Under the pieces are notes generated by a model. That model ran no database searches and had not been told where the DNA came from. It saw only the letters and a list, made by a program, of their open reading frames with translations. This document shows positions 42,982-44,027 of a stretch of 44,027 bases of DNA, piece by piece. Numbering within the stretch: the first letter of the stretch is position 1; every line of letters starts with the position of its first letter. A program made the translations under genes and the position numbers. The DNA is taken from the NCBI GenBank assembly GCA_002633005.1, contig NMRA01000179.1, forward strand, positions 645,247 to 689,273. The letters are read 5' to 3'. This DNA comes from Phoronis australis. Lineage: Eukaryota > Phoronida > Phoronidae.

Positions 42982-44027
42982 CTGGAAAGAATGAACGAGA
43001 TGGCATGAACAACAGCCCGAACCTACTACAACCAGCACAGCCAGCAAGGGACTCAAGAAATCTCAAGTTTGCATGACCTCCTTTTTCATTCTCAACCAGG
43101 GACAATATTTCGTGCCCTTAGCACTAGTTAGCAGTGTTACAAAATAAGTCATCTGCAATTAATCTGCTGTTTACTAAGTTGTGGAACGATGTGATGTGTC
43201 GGCTTTCGGCGCAATGAAAAACAACGGCAACAACTGGCCACTTTCATTTTTCGCCCATTTTTCAATCAACAGCTTTTCTTCCAGGAGGTTGCGTACAAGA
43301 ATACACCATGAGAACCGCATCTACTTACGAGTTAACTGATGTTCTTATTTTATAACCACGGAACTGTAATTCCAATGGTTTACCTTGTCACAACGAAAGC
43401 TGCTGAAGGACGTAGTGTACGTCCGTAAATTGAAACTCGCTGATGACTCCAAAAAGCAGTCACCTGGTGGTACGCCAACCACTCTGAGTTTTTAACTGGG
43501 ATTAATTTGAACTTGTTATTCAAGGTTGACATGAACTGTAGGTTTGGTCTCACTCTGTTTTGTTGTCAACTCCATCCCTTTCCAATTTTAACAGTTATGT
43601 CAGTCGTGGATGTCCAAGGAGTACTGGCACAACTGGGTGTACCCTTACAGTCGGAGTTAAGGCACTTGTTCGAGTTTGACATACATGTACGTGTATAGAA
43701 ATATAACTGAGAGCAACGGATTGCTGTGTCGTAAAATACCGACAAATTCACGGAGCAAATAATCATGTAAACAGTCACAGAGTATCGTTTATAAGAGAAA
43801 AAATGCGAAGAAATAGCGTGAAAAATTTTACTGCTAATATTTTCTGTTGGTCTCAGTAGTGAATTATGAACATAAAGGTTGAAGTCAATTGTGTGCTGCA
43901 TAACTATATCTGAATGAATTCGATAATACTCTGTCAACCAAATGTATGATTTGACTGCTTGTTTTTATGAACACCAATTTGAAACATAACTTTTATTTTA
44001 CCAACACTAAATCCACCATTCATAATC
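42982..44027. other. Upstream of the first supported exon; nothing certain
   Basis: A minus-strand frame near 43640-43740 is cysteine-rich (CSQLYFYTRTC...NKCLNSDC) and ends at a GTAAGG site that again would cut a TGT codon after T. The cysteine spacing fits no CCP or SUEL domain, so no exon is called. Confidence 0.35.

Noticed and set aside
43640-43740. Cysteine-rich minus-strand frame ending at a T|GT donor
   Set aside because: The cysteine spacing fits neither CCP, SUEL, FN2 nor a clear EGF domain, and no acceptor could be set.
1-44027. CRISPR arrays, operons, tRNA or rRNA genes
   Set aside because: None was seen. The sequence is animal-like, and the direct repeats present are microsatellites or mobile-element units, not spacer arrays.

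Overview
The window looks like nuclear DNA of a marine-type invertebrate animal. Coding sequence is sparse and split into short exons with GT/AG splice sites, the intergenic DNA is AT-rich and repeat-laden, and there is one assembly gap of 853 N (10715-11567). The domains present (SUEL/rhamnose-binding lectin, CCP/sushi, fibronectin type II, THAP, Penelope-like reverse transcriptase) are metazoan. I cannot name the species; echinoderm, hemichordate, amphioxus and lophotrochozoan genomes all remain possible.

The host gene lies on the minus strand and spans most of the window. Eight exons form a chain with phase-1 introns throughout: CCP (42820-42981), SUEL lectin (41994-42305), CCP (32015-32206), CCP (31612-31782), CCP (31087-31260), SUEL lectin (30396-30698), fibronectin type II (25494-25661) and CCP (22027-22218). 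Joined, they give 558 codons without a stop, which suggests a secreted or cell-surface carbohydrate-binding mosaic protein. No signal peptide, transmembrane segment, first exon or last exon was found. Three weaker CCP-like exons lie further downstream (19623-19758, 15056-15197, 4128-4249). They are degenerate or cut, and may be decayed exons of this gene or of a neighbour.

The main mobile element sits in the 9.8-kb intron between the first SUEL exon and the next CCP exon. It spans 32272-37990 (about 5.7 kb), has inverted repeats of roughly 280 bp at both ends, and carries one uninterrupted reading frame of 1530 codons apart from two single-codon stops (TAG at 34718, TGA at 36959). The protein has two Cys/His zinc-binding-type modules, a conserved middle region, a FEN1/XPG-like nuclease domain and a Cys-rich tail. 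A remnant of a related gene lies in the same intron on the other strand (40649-40071).

The rest is mostly repeats. Region 1-7115 has a 283-bp MITE, a longer inverted-repeat element, and a 0.93-kb repeat present twice, one copy split by a 0.9-kb insertion. Region 7115-15055 has no confident gene and contains the gap. Region 15800-18300 is a degenerate repeat array holding a THAP fragment and an opposing acidic reading frame, followed by a decayed Penelope-like element (18920-19560). Region 26347-28028 is a 1.7-kb element built from units of about 420 bp. Region 29086-29826 has inverted CTAAAGTCGTGA motifs. Region 38300-39175 has two more MITEs.
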